48,225 bases of DNA from a virus, in the IMG/VR virus record IMGVR_UViG_3300009149_000054, positions 1-48,225 of that record. One strand, 5' to 3'. The notes beneath the pieces are model-generated. The model was not told the DNA's origin, ran no database searches, and was given only the letters and a program-made list of their open reading frames with translations. The translations under genes and the position numbers were made by a program. Shown here in pieces: positions 13,770 through 21,825 of this stretch. Every line of letters starts with the position of its first letter. Position 1 is the stretch's first letter.

Positions 13770-16730
13770 CTATTTGATGAACGATGAGTAGCTTGATTTC
13801 AAGGCGGCTCTCTGTTTAGTTACTCGTTCGTCTATACTCAACAAACTGAGTATCTTCTCGTATTCTCTATTGATATTGTGATACTGCACCCAACCATCAG
13901 TCCTATCATGCCATAAATGCAACAAAACAACGTTACGCCGCTCATCCCAAATTGTAGATTTAGATAGCCTAGCATAGAAATCACAGTCCTCACAATTATG
14001 AGCCACGATTCCGTGCACGCAATATGAGTGATCTTTATTCACATCGAAGTTGTATACCGGACCACTATATTTCCTAATTTGTATGCTGTAGATAAGCCCG
14101 AATTGCGACCGGCCGCATGAGCTAGATCCGACAAATTCGGGCCTTGGATATTTGCTGTTTATTAAATGCTCATACTCTCTGTTAACCGTAAGGTCATATG
14201 ACCACTTCTGGCTATTTTCAAAACCGCCGCCCTTGCGCCTCCCAAAAGAGTGGGCGATACCGAGTCTGCGCATCGCTGCGGAAATCAAAAAAGCTAAATT
14301 ATAACTGCTCGAATGATATACTAATCTTCTTTCTGAATTAAATTGATGGCCGCCATCCCCATCCATAGCACCGCCAAGCAAATAACTTATCGCTTCATCA
14401 CTAACTGCAGCCAAATATTCAGTAGACAAGATTTTATTTTTCGCTTTATGCTTACCAGCGTTAGCAAAAATCCACTTTGCAAAATAGGAGTTTGATACCA
14501 CTACATGTCTACAGGTATTCTTCACATAATCTGAATTTACGTGAATTCGCGGGTGCAATTGTGATATTAAGTCAGCAATGTGTGCGGCTAAGAATTGTTC
14601 ATCTTCATGCAGGAAGAAATATGTCGTCCTCAATTTTTTGGGATCCTGGATTACCCCCTCGGCAAGATACATTCCCATCAAATAAGCCAGCCCATTCTGG
14701 TTGCTAGCGATATCAAACTGGTTCGGTGACTTATCTGACCTAGCAAATTCCTCAAACGTGACACTCGGAGAGAGATCAGGCAATATATCAGTTTGAGCCA
14801 ACTCATCACCGACACGCAATTCGTTTGCTGCAATCCATTTAAATTGTTCCGTGCCGGATTTGGCCTGAGGGTCCTTCACGAGAAATGGATGCTCAGGAGT
14901 CACACCCCTGATCGGGAGTCTACCTGGTACAAATATGTCTAACACTGCACCAGAATAATCTCGGACCCGCATGCTTTGGTTCTGATAATCCCCAGCGTGC
15001 GTTAACAATTTATCAGAAGCCCTAACAGTCTCTATTGGAATATAACCACGTTGTGACGCTATCATATTACCCGGCGCAAAGCACCCATAACCCCAGAAAT
15101 TCTCAACAAATCCACCAACTCTCCAAAACACATCCGTCTTGCAGGCCAAAGAGCCACCCTCAAAATAAGTAACGATGCGATCACACGATATATCAGTGCC
15201 TACAACACCAACTTTATTTATGTGATCAGTCGATGTCTTGTCTGCATAAAAGACCTTATCACCAAAATGACATGCATCATTTCGGATCAAACTAGCAGCA
15301 ATTTCGTCAATATAATGCCCAGGCGCTAGCGTGTCAGCGTCATGCAAAACAACGATATCGTGCGACACCAACGATACACCCTTATTGAAAGCTTTACTTT
15401 TATTAAACGGCTTTCCAGAAGCAGTCTTTACTAAAACATGTCGCAGAACCCCATATTCTTCGGCACTCAGCATTGATTTTTGATCTTGTTCTGCCAAAAT
15501 AATTTCAATATTCGGGTATCGCTGCGCCCTAATATTATCTATGACAGTCAATATACATTCGCGCCTGCCAATATTGCGAAACGGTATAACACATGAAATG
15601 CTTGGTACGACAGATTTAGTAGATGCATCAACATATGATGCTCTTGTACCAATAACATCAAATCTGTTCTTAGCCGCTCTCAGATTCTGAACGCGATCTG
15701 GCACGGCAGATTTAGAGTCGTGTATTTTAAATAACTTACCTGAACCAACCACATCAAAATAACCACGGTCCTGGACTCCACTCAAAGAAAGCCTGGAAGA
15801 CCAATCAACATGCTCCATACCATAAAGACCAAACTCCTCATCAAAGAAACCGATTTTAGAAAACGCTTTTTCATCCATCGCCATAATAGCGCCATGTGGC
15901 TTGTCGTGTACAACCGACAGCATTTCGCCATTCTTGCGTACTGTTTTGCCTGATTTAGCACCGTAGACCCCAGGTTGTCTAAAACAAAAGTGATGAAAGC
16001 CTGTTTTAGACATGGCTTTAAAATAGAAACTCTCCCAGCCATTGCCCAAAATTTCGACATCATCATTCAGTAGGATCTTATGCGGAAATCTGGCTAAACA
16101 TCTAAGCAACCTATTAGAATTGCCAGCTATACCCAACCTAGTTCTATTCATCAAAATGACGAACGATTTGCAGTTAGCTAAATTAGAAAGATAGGCCAAC
16201 GTTCCCTTGTCATCACTACAATCATCGCTAATGAAAACGGTCGTTTTCCTAAGATCGGTATGATCCCTTATAGACTTGATCAGCCTCTTTAATGTAACAA
16301 CTCTGTTATATGACAAAATACCGACGCCAATATGGTTACTTACTGGGTACGACACTGCACCTAAAATCTGACGAAATTTATCGGACGCACCGTGCGAAAC
16401 ATGTCGACCAACAATCTTGTTATTACTTTTATTACTTTTTGTCCTAATTTTCCTTCGGTCAATCGCCCTTTGCCTAACTCGACGCCGCGCATTAGTTAAC
16501 GCACTTAACCCGGCTCTGGTTGTAGATACTCGGCCAGATTTCTTAAGTTTCAGACTATCTGGTGATTGATGCGTTATCGAAATATCTCCCGCCTTGCGCA
16601 GATATTGATCAATATATCTATCAAAAAACACTGGTAACCTTATTGTCTTACCTCGCCTTATATGAACCTTTCTACCATCGGCACCTGTTAAGTTCAAATC
16701 ATGTGGGTGCGGATTCACGTAGATAGGCAT
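13770..16730 (-). CDS. Bifunctional glycosyltransferase with N-terminal virion-like domain, interrupted by a LAGLIDADG intein
   Basis: 986 codons, about 623 after intein removal. Residues 1-55 form a small beta domain (HIRRGKTIRLP) like the virion-cluster protein at 794-1087, followed by a strongly basic linker (60-115). First GT-A domain, 133-330: GVGILSYNRVVTLKRLI, FISDDCSDD and a D-x-D-like LLNDDVEILG. Second GT-A domain from 376: SCVIPFRNIGRRECIL, VLHDADTLAPGHY with D-x-D at 464-466, and GGFVENFWGYG, whose 'GEDxDLxxRL'-type continuation resumes after the intein as CEDCDFYARL. This two-domain layout resembles chondroitin/polysaccharide-type GT2 enzymes. The intein sits in the second active site, so splicing should be needed for activity. 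Confidence 0.88.
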   Translation of the reverse strand: MPIYVNPHPHDLNLTGADGRKVHIRRGKTIRLPVFFDRYIDQYLRKAGDISITHQSPDSLKLKKSGRVSTTRAGLSALTNARRRVRQRAIDRRKIRTKSNKSNNKIVGRHVSHGASDKFRQILGAVSYPVSNHIGVGILSYNRVVTLKRLIKSIRDHTDLRKTTVFISDDCSDDKGTLAYLSNLANCKSFVILMNRTRLGIAGNSNRLLRCLARFPHKILLNDDVEILGNGWESFYFKAMSKTGFHHFCFRQPGVYGAKSGKTVRKNGEMLSVVHDKPHGAIMAMDEKAFSKIGFFDEEFGLYGMEHVDWSSRLSLSGVQDRGYFDVVGSGKLFKIHDSKSAVPDRVQNLRAAKNRFDVIGTRASYVDASTKSVVPSISCVIPFRNIGRRECILTVIDNIRAQRYPNIEIILAEQDQKSMLSAEEYGVLRHVLVKTASGKPFNKSKAFNKGVSLVSHDIVVLHDADTLAPGHYIDEIAASLIRNDACHFGDKVFYADKTSTDHINKVGVVGTDISCDRIVTYFEGGSLACKTDVFWRVGGFVENFWGYGCFAPGNMIASQRGYIPIETVRASDKLLTHAGDYQNQSMRVRDYSGAVLDIFVPGRLPIRGVTPEHPFLVKDPQAKSGTEQFKWIAANELRVGDELAQTDILPDLSPSVTFEEFARSDKSPNQFDIASNQNGLAYLMGMYLAEGVIQDPKKLRTTYFFLHEDEQFLAAHIADLISQLHPRIHVNSDYVKNTCRHVVVSNSYFAKWIFANAGKHKAKNKILSTEYLAAVSDEAISYLLGGAMDGDGGHQFNSERRLVYHSSSYNLAFLISAAMRRLGIAHSFGRRKGGGFENSQKWSYDLTVNREYEHLINSKYPRPEFVGSSSCGRSQFGLIYSIQIRKYSGPVYNFDVNKDHSYCVHGIVAHNCEDCDFYARLSKSTIWDERRNVVLLHLWHDRTDGWVQYHNINREYEKILSLLSIDERVTKQRAALKSSYSSFIK
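13995..15083 (-). mobile_element. Intein with LAGLIDADG homing endonuclease in the glycosyltransferase
   Basis: 363 residues, host residues 550-912. It starts with Cys (CFAPGNMIASQRG, block A), has block B at VTPEHPFLV (610-618), and two LAGLIDADG motifs: LAYLMGMYLAEG (about 671-682) and YLLGGAMDGDGG (about 773-784). It ends VYNFDVNKDHSYCVHGIVAHN followed by Cys as the +1 extein residue. All splicing residues (Cys1, His-Asn, Cys+1) are present, and the endonuclease acidic residues (E, D) are retained, so it looks active for both splicing and homing. Confidence 0.92.
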
Positions 16731-17242
16731 AATTTACCTCTAATAACTTCGACTTTTTTAACTAACATCTCTGTGTCAGAGTTATTGTCGATAACCAGCA
16801 AACTGCGACAGGACTTCCTATATTTTGGTAGTGAGGTTTTAATGTCTTCAATATAATTGGCGAAAATGTCGTCGCCGATCCAATTTTCACCCATACGATC
16901 CCGACATTTAAACGATTTAGCATTGACATACAATAATACAGTTTTGTGTCCAAGTTTGTTCGCCAATCTAATTGTGGGGTCTGCTGTATGATATTTAGCG
17001 TTCGCACAATCCAAAATAATTATCTCACTATCTGGCAGGTCCTTGACCAACTCCTGTGCTTTTTCGATACCGGTCTTCCAACATTGTATGCGATAGTCGC
17101 GCTCAAGCTGCGGTCCCAGTGTTTCAATGTTTTCGGGCATCCAGTCAGATGGCCTAACACAATCCGCATCAACTTCAGTAAGTAATAAGTCAACGACTTT
17201 CGACTTACCGCATCCTGGCGGACCACACATTATTATTAGCAC
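16715..17242 (-). CDS. P-loop kinase-like protein (AAA_33 / polynucleotide-kinase type)
   Basis: 175 codons starting at a GTG (17242) that overlaps the upstream TAG by one base. Residues 1-15 contain LIIMCGPPGCGKSK, a Walker A loop. A second feature is IIILDCANAKYHTADPTIRLA, comparable with the Walker-B-like strand of T4 polynucleotide-kinase-type P-loop enzymes. LLYVNAKSFKCRDRM contains the arginines expected of the lid. The likely reaction is phosphate transfer from ATP to a nucleic-acid or small-molecule hydroxyl; the substrate is not readable. It overlaps the start of the large glycosyltransferase, so the two are co-translated. Confidence 0.75.
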   Translation of the reverse strand: MLIIMCGPPGCGKSKVVDLLLTEVDADCVRPSDWMPENIETLGPQLERDYRIQCWKTGIEKAQELVKDLPDSEIIILDCANAKYHTADPTIRLANKLGHKTVLLYVNAKSFKCRDRMGENWIGDDIFANYIEDIKTSLPKYRKSCRSLLVIDNNSDTEMLVKKVEVIRGKLCLST

Positions 17243-17826
17243 TATCTGATGACCTCGACATATAATGGAATCAATGAACCATCAACTGAAGCCGACCTAA
17301 AACGGCTGGGCTTTAATATTAGGCTCCCAGAAAATTTATTGGTACCCGTCACTATCGAATCCATAATGTCATCATCTAAAACGTCAATACCTATCACTTC
17401 CTGCGTTTTGAAGACATTACCAAATACATCGCGCACCATGCCAGGACCGGCGAATTTGTTAAGACTCAACTGAACATCAACAAGAACAAAATTATCCCCA
17501 CTAAGCACAAAGAAAAATTGTGCTTGACTAATCCGTGCTGCTCTACATAATTCAATAATTGCTTCGCCTTGTGTAGTCAACAATTTTTTAGCAACAATAG
17601 TTTTGGCATCTTGATTGTGTAGATCTACGACATTCCCTTTCCAATCACCAACCAACAACCTAATGGCGTCGTCCTTTTTCGACAGCAAAACAGAAAAACC
17701 GATATCGCCATAATGGTCAAATGAGTAACAAAAAACACCGTGTATAGCATTACATACATCAAGCGGTATCAATGCTGGATATGGCAATAATGTAGGTAAA
17801 TCAGATAAACCAGACTGGTTGGCCAT
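17242..17826 (-). CDS. Hypothetical protein
   Basis: 194 codons, start inside the end of the upstream gene. Predicted alpha/beta with several hydrophobic strands (GDIGFSVLLSKKDD, AIRLLVGDWKGNVVDL, ISQAQFFFVLSGDNFVLVDV). No membrane helix, cysteine cluster or catalytic motif. It overlaps the P-loop kinase by one base and the upstream gene by 26 bases, so it is clearly part of the same operon. Function not recognised. Confidence 0.7.
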   Translation of the reverse strand: MANQSGLSDLPTLLPYPALIPLDVCNAIHGVFCYSFDHYGDIGFSVLLSKKDDAIRLLVGDWKGNVVDLHNQDAKTIVAKKLLTTQGEAIIELCRAARISQAQFFFVLSGDNFVLVDVQLSLNKFAGPGMVRDVFGNVFKTQEVIGIDVLDDDIMDSIVTGTNKFSGSLILKPSRFRSASVDGSLIPLYVEVIR

Positions 17827-18112
17827 CGACTATTTGCTGGACTGACCAGCTATTCCTTTTACTATTTTTTATGGTGTTAAGTTTAACCTTAAATGTGCTA
17901 TCTACCTGTTCATCCTCGTGCATAGTAAACAGCAACTTCGGCGTTCCTTCCATAACAATCGACACTACACCTGTAGCTGCATCGAAATCATTCACAACAC
18001 CAACCCAAGACCGAAACCATCCACATCGCATAACAAAATCTGCGAATCTCGGCGTGTAGTCTTGAAGACTGCGATAACTCGCGAGGCCTTGTGGCTCAAT
18101 CTTCTGCGGCAT
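17801..18112 (-). CDS. Hypothetical small protein
   Basis: 103 codons, overlapping both neighbours (17 and 26 bases). A beta-rich C-terminal part (GVVNDFDAATGVVSIVMEG, KLLFTMHEDEQ) suggests a small barrel or SH3-like fold. Trp-rich (five Trp). No motif recognised. Confidence 0.65.
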   Translation of the reverse strand: MPQKIEPQGLASYRSLQDYTPRFADFVMRCGWFRSWVGVVNDFDAATGVVSIVMEGTPKLLFTMHEDEQVDSTFKVKLNTIKNSKRNSWSVQQIVDGQPVWFI

Positions 18113-18638
18113 TTCTTTCGACCCTACTCAGTTTGTGCGTGGAAATATCATATCTGTACGTATACCCATCGGCCAAATCCCAACATATCAACTCATTATC
18201 TCTATAAGCACCCAATAGACGATTAATTATCGGATCAATAGACAGCGCACCGCTCTGACCTATTACCTTTGGTGGAACCATAGCAACATCATCAACAATA
18301 ACTGGCATCTCTTTGTTCGCTATCTCGCCAGCCGCCGCGTTCCGATCCCTAACCATTTGCAAACCGCGCAAAATAATCTCGCGATATGATTGATCTAAAC
18401 TCGTAGCATTTACACTAAAATTATAAGACTTGTCCTCAGAACCTGTCCCACGAACATCAGTCGACATATTGACTACACCAGAACCCTTATTTAACCGGTG
18501 GTTTGGGTCCAACTGTGCAAGCACACGTTGAATATCCTGCACAGTTTCCACGATAACTTCAACAAAAGCATCCTCCTTGCGTTCTGTCTGATATCGCCGC
18601 TGGCGTGCATGTTCTAATCTTTCAAGTGGCGAATCCAT
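18096..18638 (-). CDS. Hypothetical protein
   Basis: 180 codons from ATG 18638, chosen over a GTG six bases earlier because AAGGGGGTG is correctly spaced only for the ATG. The N-terminal 60 residues are a charged helical region (ERLEHARQRRYQTERKED, then VETVQDIQRVLAQL). A middle strand region (SYNFSVNATSLDQSYREIIL) follows, and a compact C-terminus (NELICWDLADGYTYRYDI). Operon position shows co-expression with the membrane and zinc-ribbon proteins upstream. Function not recognised. Confidence 0.7.
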   Translation of the reverse strand: MDSPLERLEHARQRRYQTERKEDAFVEVIVETVQDIQRVLAQLDPNHRLNKGSGVVNMSTDVRGTGSEDKSYNFSVNATSLDQSYREIILRGLQMVRDRNAAAGEIANKEMPVIVDDVAMVPPKVIGQSGALSIDPIINRLLGAYRDNELICWDLADGYTYRYDISTHKLSRVERNAAED

Positions 18639-19110
18639 CTTCACCCCCTTCTATCACTTCCTTTTCTACACCATTATTTATCACAATCTCATGCCTAATA
18701 TCGATAACCCTTTGCCTACCGCGATGGACGATTCTGAACACTGCATGCCAAAAATTCGCCAACCCAACCAAACAAAATATCTTGACTATATAAGTCTCGA
18801 TAGGCCATAACTCGCCAGACACAATTGACCAATGACTGCCCGGTAGAAATAACGAAAAGAACGCAGATGTCCAAACACTAGTACACCAACCACAAGTTAT
18901 CAAGCTAAAAAACCATAGTACAACACCACCACCAATTTTGGCCGCTTTGTGATCATATGGTATACTTGGTAGTGCTATCCTACCTATAGCATTTCTAAAT
19001 GGTGCAAATAGCTTAGAGTCGGCTATTATTTCGGCAGTTCTCTCGGCCGCAATAGCACAAGCGACCCACATACCGATTATAGAACATAAATCTGACCACA
19101 TCTGGCACAT
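18622..19110 (-). CDS. Integral membrane protein, DUF1360-like
   Basis: 162 codons with AGGAG before ATG 19110. Hydrophobic segments at about 8-24, 60-77, 82-98 and 108-125. The motif SLITCGWCTSVWTSAFFSLF resembles the 'L.CPWC.gvWva' helix of DUF1360 membrane proteins, and the preceding ERTAEIIADSKLFAPFRNAIG resembles their 'R.t...D.if.PlR' start. The C-terminus is charged and cytoplasmic. This family is common in phages and plasmids with no known function. Similarity is by eye. Confidence 0.65.
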   Translation of the reverse strand: MCQMWSDLCSIIGMWVACAIAAERTAEIIADSKLFAPFRNAIGRIALPSIPYDHKAAKIGGGVVLWFFSLITCGWCTSVWTSAFFSLFLPGSHWSIVSGELWPIETYIVKIFCLVGLANFWHAVFRIVHRGRQRVIDIRHEIVINNGVEKEVIEGGEDGFAT

Positions 19111-19376
19111 TCACTCCTTCTACGTGCACCAGACCCAGACATTACGAGTTTTAATGGTGCACCACAAACCGGACAAATTCTCACGGCAGCGGCTCTTTTC
19201 TTTGCACTAACCGTTGTACTACGATTAAATACCGGTTTTCGCTCCGCCGCAGCAATTATTTTCTTTGTCGGACTAGGGCGCAGAATCGGCGTAACACGTG
19301 CTCTCGCCGGTTTAATAGTTGTTGGCCTTTTATCAACTTTTATAGTATCACCACCACCGCAACCGCCGCAAGGCAT
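19077..19376 (-). CDS. Small zinc-ribbon protein (MPCGGCGGG type)
   Basis: 99 codons from ATG 19376, preceded by AGGGGATAGGAAT. The N-terminus MPCGGCGGGD is typical of small phage proteins of unknown role. A basic, low-complexity middle (TIKPARARVTPILRPSPTKK) leads to a four-cysteine zinc ribbon, CPVCGAPL then CARCGQIYVL. Basic charge plus a zinc ribbon suggests nucleic-acid binding. Overlaps the membrane-protein gene by 34 bases. It resembles the 57-residue gene directly upstream in its CGG start and Lys/Arg/Pro-rich body, so the two may be related. Confidence 0.7.
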   Translation of the reverse strand: MPCGGCGGGDTIKVDKRPTTIKPARARVTPILRPSPTKKIIAAAERKPVFNRSTTVSAKKRAAAVRICPVCGAPLKLVMSGSGARRRSECARCGQIYVL

Positions 19377-19380
19377 ATTC

Positions 19381-19554
19381 CTATCCCCTATCAGATCGTG
19401 CACACTGGACACCGCTGCGCGTGCGCTTGCGCGGCTTAACAGTATATGGGCGTTCTACGGCAATAGACTTTTTCTTAATAATTGTTGCCGACTTAGCCTT
19501 TGAAACAGTAGATCTTGCTACTCTGACTGGTCCTTTTGAGCCTCCGCAACACAT
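19381..19554 (-). CDS. Small basic Cys/Gly-start protein
   Basis: 57 codons, ATG at 19554, TAG at 19381-19383, ending five bases before the next start, whose ribosome site lies inside this gene's last codons. The product begins MCCGGSKGPVRVAR and is very basic (KAKSATIIKKKSIAVE, KPRKRTRSG). The N-terminal CCGG and the Lys/Arg-rich body echo the zinc-ribbon protein downstream, but no second cysteine pair is present. The frame and tight coupling support a real gene; function unknown. Confidence 0.6.
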   Translation of the reverse strand: MCCGGSKGPVRVARSTVSKAKSATIIKKKSIAVERPYTVKPRKRTRSGVQCARSDRG

Positions 19555-19677
19555 GTGTCACCCAAATGGAAGAATGATTGTGGGTCGACGCGCTCTGCAC
19601 CTTATTCTTATTATTTTTGGCGTGAAATGTATTGTATTCACAAATTCACATAGCGGTGGCACAATTAAATATAATAC
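19555..19677. promoter_or_regulatory. Divergent intergenic region
   Basis: 123 bp between the minus-strand small basic protein gene and the plus-strand HNH endonuclease. It must hold start signals in both directions, but I see no consensus promoter; it is AT-rich near the HNH start (AATTAAATATAATACATG). Confidence 0.35.
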
Positions 19678-20925
19678 ATGCTAAACTTGGTCGGATTAAA
19701 AACCGGAAAATTGTCTGTTTTAGCATTTTCTCATATACAAAACAGACATAGCAAATGGCTTTGTAGATGCGATTGCGGAAACGAAAAAATTATATTCGGG
19801 TCTCATTTAAAAAATGGTACTACAAAGAGTTGCGGATGCCTAATAATCAAAAAATTAATAGAACGTAATACGAAACACAACCAAAGGCCGCGTGGCACAA
19901 AATCGCCGGAGTATATTAGTTGGATAGCGATGAAGCAACGCTGTTACAACCCAAAACACATATACTTTCATAGATATGGTGGGCGCGGCATAGCGGTATG
20001 CGACCAATGGCGCAATTCATTTTCAACATTCCTATCCGATCTTGGAACCAGATCGGCCGGATATACACTTGGCAGAATTGATAACAAGCAAGGATATAAA
20101 AAAGACAATTGTAAATGGATGTCACAAAACGAGCAGAATACAAATAAAAACAACTCACACCTAATCACAATCGATAATACAACAAAAACAATAAGCGAAT
20201 GGTGTAGATGTAATAATATGAAACTTGGTACAGCTATTGCCCGACTAAAACGTGGTTGGTCTCCAAAAAAAGCCATATCAATACCGGTAAGGAAACAAAA
20301 AATGAGCACTAAACAATCGCAAATTGGTAAGTCGAACGTGCGTAGGGCAAAAACACACGAGAGCAGAGTCGCTAAACTATTGTCGGAATGGTCTGGCGTG
20401 GAATTTAGACGTCGCAGAGTTGAAGGTCGGGATAGGTCAACTGTCGCCAGAGAGTCTACTTCCGACGTAATTGCCGTCGACCGTATATTCAAATTCTCCG
20501 TGGAAGCCAAGTGTGGAAAAGGATTCAGTATAGATGCCCTACTAGCATCGCCGGATACAGCTATATTCACATCGTGGTGGTTTCAGACGTCATATGATGC
20601 AGAATTATTGTCTAATTTTTTAAAGCAACCAATCGCTCCAATGTTATTCTTTAAACCAGAGCCAAACTTTGATTGGATAGCAATACCAATTAGTTCATTG
20701 AAGTCTTTTGGGATCTCATATGCAGCAATTGAATCCGAATCTAAGTGTTTGCGCTGCATATTATATCATTACAATACAACAGTAAATCACGATATATCAC
20801 ATAGCAAAAACAAGCATATAATACAAAGACAGCTTGAATCAGTCGCAATATGCCGATGGAAAAATTTTGCGGCATGTGTTGATCCAGCAGCATGTTTTTA
20901 CAGTAATGACTATATATGCCACTGA
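19678..20925 (+). CDS. HNH/AP2-type homing endonuclease fused in frame to a PD-(D/E)XK nuclease
   Basis: 415 codons on the opposite strand to its surroundings. Residues 25-55: a zinc-binding CRCDCGNEK ... SCGC element. 75-160: the phage HNH variant with WIAMKQRCYNPKH, HRYGGRGIAVCDQW, LGRIDNKQGYKKDNCKW and a closing NEQNTNKNN; 161-205: a DNA-binding tail with TISEW. From Met209 a second protein begins (MSTKQSQIGKSNVRRAKTHE) with SDVIAVDR and FSVEAKCGKGF, a D...ExK nuclease core. Met209 has its own ribosome site, so the second part was probably an independent gene into which, or in front of which, the HNH element inserted. Confidence 0.8.
   Translation: MLNLVGLKTGKLSVLAFSHIQNRHSKWLCRCDCGNEKIIFGSHLKNGTTKSCGCLIIKKLIERNTKHNQRPRGTKSPEYISWIAMKQRCYNPKHIYFHRYGGRGIAVCDQWRNSFSTFLSDLGTRSAGYTLGRIDNKQGYKKDNCKWMSQNEQNTNKNNSHLITIDNTTKTISEWCRCNNMKLGTAIARLKRGWSPKKAISIPVRKQKMSTKQSQIGKSNVRRAKTHESRVAKLLSEWSGVEFRRRRVEGRDRSTVARESTSDVIAVDRIFKFSVEAKCGKGFSIDALLASPDTAIFTSWWFQTSYDAELLSNFLKQPIAPMLFFKPEPNFDWIAIPISSLKSFGISYAAIESESKCLRCILYHYNTTVNHDISHSKNKHIIQRQLESVAICRWKNFAACVDPAACFYSNDYICH
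20302..20925 (+). CDS. PD-(D/E)XK nuclease-like protein with own start inside the HNH fusion
   Basis: 207 codons from ATG 20302 with AAGGA eight bases upstream, in the same frame as the HNH ORF. The core reads KTHESRVAKLLSEWSGVEFR, then SDVIAVDRIFKFSVEAKCGK, then a hydrophobic FTSWWFQTSYDAELL. The Asp of SDV and the E-x-K of VEAKC fit a Holliday-resolvase-like or restriction-type fold. It could be made both as a fusion and as a free protein. The last 16 bases overlap the convergent glycosyltransferase gene. Target and role unknown. Confidence 0.6.
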   Translation: MSTKQSQIGKSNVRRAKTHESRVAKLLSEWSGVEFRRRRVEGRDRSTVARESTSDVIAVDRIFKFSVEAKCGKGFSIDALLASPDTAIFTSWWFQTSYDAELLSNFLKQPIAPMLFFKPEPNFDWIAIPISSLKSFGISYAAIESESKCLRCILYHYNTTVNHDISHSKNKHIIQRQLESVAICRWKNFAACVDPAACFYSNDYICH

Positions 20926-21545
20926 TCTGATACACGTCCGTTCCAATTCATCCCTGGGCTGCCTAGATGTAGTACTGTCATGCCCGGAATATACATCATT
21001 TGATCTGGCGTCCAATTCTTACAAAATTCCAGGTCATATGAATTAGCGCTCGGAAATCGAATAGGAAATTTAACCGGCCTTACGCGAAGACACCATAACT
21101 GCAGATAGCCAAGGAGAACTTCATTAGTTCTATCAGTACGGAAGGCAGACATATTATTATGTTTAAAGTGCTCGTTATACTGCTCCATAGTATAACACAT
21201 TTTGCGCTTTGCAGAGTATAGCGGCCCAGGTTCTAGTGGCCTTATCCTTGCGGCGAAGTCACTTGGTAATATTATATCAGCATCGAGAGAGCAAATCCAG
21301 TCGACGCCATTTAAAAGCCCGAGTGCTTCATTCAACGCACGCCCTTTGTTGAAAGCCGCACCGCCGCTATACCATTCGTCAGTGCAAAGACATGGTATGG
21401 TATGCTTCTTACAGCATTTGCGCGTAGGCAGATCGGCGTCCGTTGTAACAACCAACACACTATCAAAGTGCTGTTTGGTTTGCGGAAGAGTGATATCTAG
21501 AAAATCGTCGTAACCGACACATGGAATAATGCAGTCTACCTGCAT
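20910..21545 (-). CDS. Glycosyltransferase, GT-A fold (GT2-like)
   Basis: 211 codons. N-terminal strand VDCIIPCVGYDDFLDITLP, then VLVVTTDADLPTRK; AAFNKGRALNEALGLL matches the 'a.NkG...A' helix of GT2 enzymes; ICSLDADIILP supplies the D-x-D metal site. C-terminal LEFCKNWTPDQMMYIPGM then VLHLGSP fits the acceptor side, and the 'HLG' recalls galactosyltransferase-like ends. It lies apart from the gmd cluster, with the plus-strand HNH gene between them. Acceptor unknown. Confidence 0.78.
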   Translation of the reverse strand: MQVDCIIPCVGYDDFLDITLPQTKQHFDSVLVVTTDADLPTRKCCKKHTIPCLCTDEWYSGGAAFNKGRALNEALGLLNGVDWICSLDADIILPSDFAARIRPLEPGPLYSAKRKMCYTMEQYNEHFKHNNMSAFRTDRTNEVLLGYLQLWCLRVRPVKFPIRFPSANSYDLEFCKNWTPDQMMYIPGMTVLHLGSPGMNWNGRVSDQWHI

Positions 21546-21547
21546 CG

Positions 21548-21799
21548 CTACTCTTCGTAGGTAATGATCACATTCTGGTCAAGATGATATAATACAAAAT
21601 CAGCACTAGCTTCCAACTCAAGATAATTTTTGACAGTTGGGAAGCTTGCAGTATTCGGCATTGCTGGATCTGCAAGTACGCGGTCCTCGGTCGTCGCCGT
21701 CATCATTTCCTTGACAGATGCTTCGTTCTTATCAAGAACCGTGCCTGCTGGCGTTATGGGCTTTTGACCGATTCTAGTTATATGGATGTTCTTCGCCAT
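21548..21799 (-). CDS. Hypothetical small protein
   Basis: 83 codons behind GGAGG, ending two bases before the glycosyltransferase start. Begins with a strand-like MAKNIHITRIGQKPI and ends FVLYHLDQNVIITYEE. The middle is polar. No motif recognised. Its position suggests co-expression with the glycosyltransferase. Confidence 0.65.
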   Translation of the reverse strand: MAKNIHITRIGQKPITPAGTVLDKNEASVKEMMTATTEDRVLADPAMPNTASFPTVKNYLELEASADFVLYHLDQNVIITYEE

Positions 21800-21825
21800 T
21801 TTTATTCCTCCACTATTATTTTTGC

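Noticed and set aside
14477-14707. Plus-strand ORF within the glycosyltransferase
   Set aside because: Antisense to the LAGLIDADG part of the intein; no motif or ribosome site.
19968-20570. 200-codon minus-strand ORF
   Set aside because: Antisense to the HNH/PD-(D/E)XK gene; hydrophobic low-complexity product without motifs.
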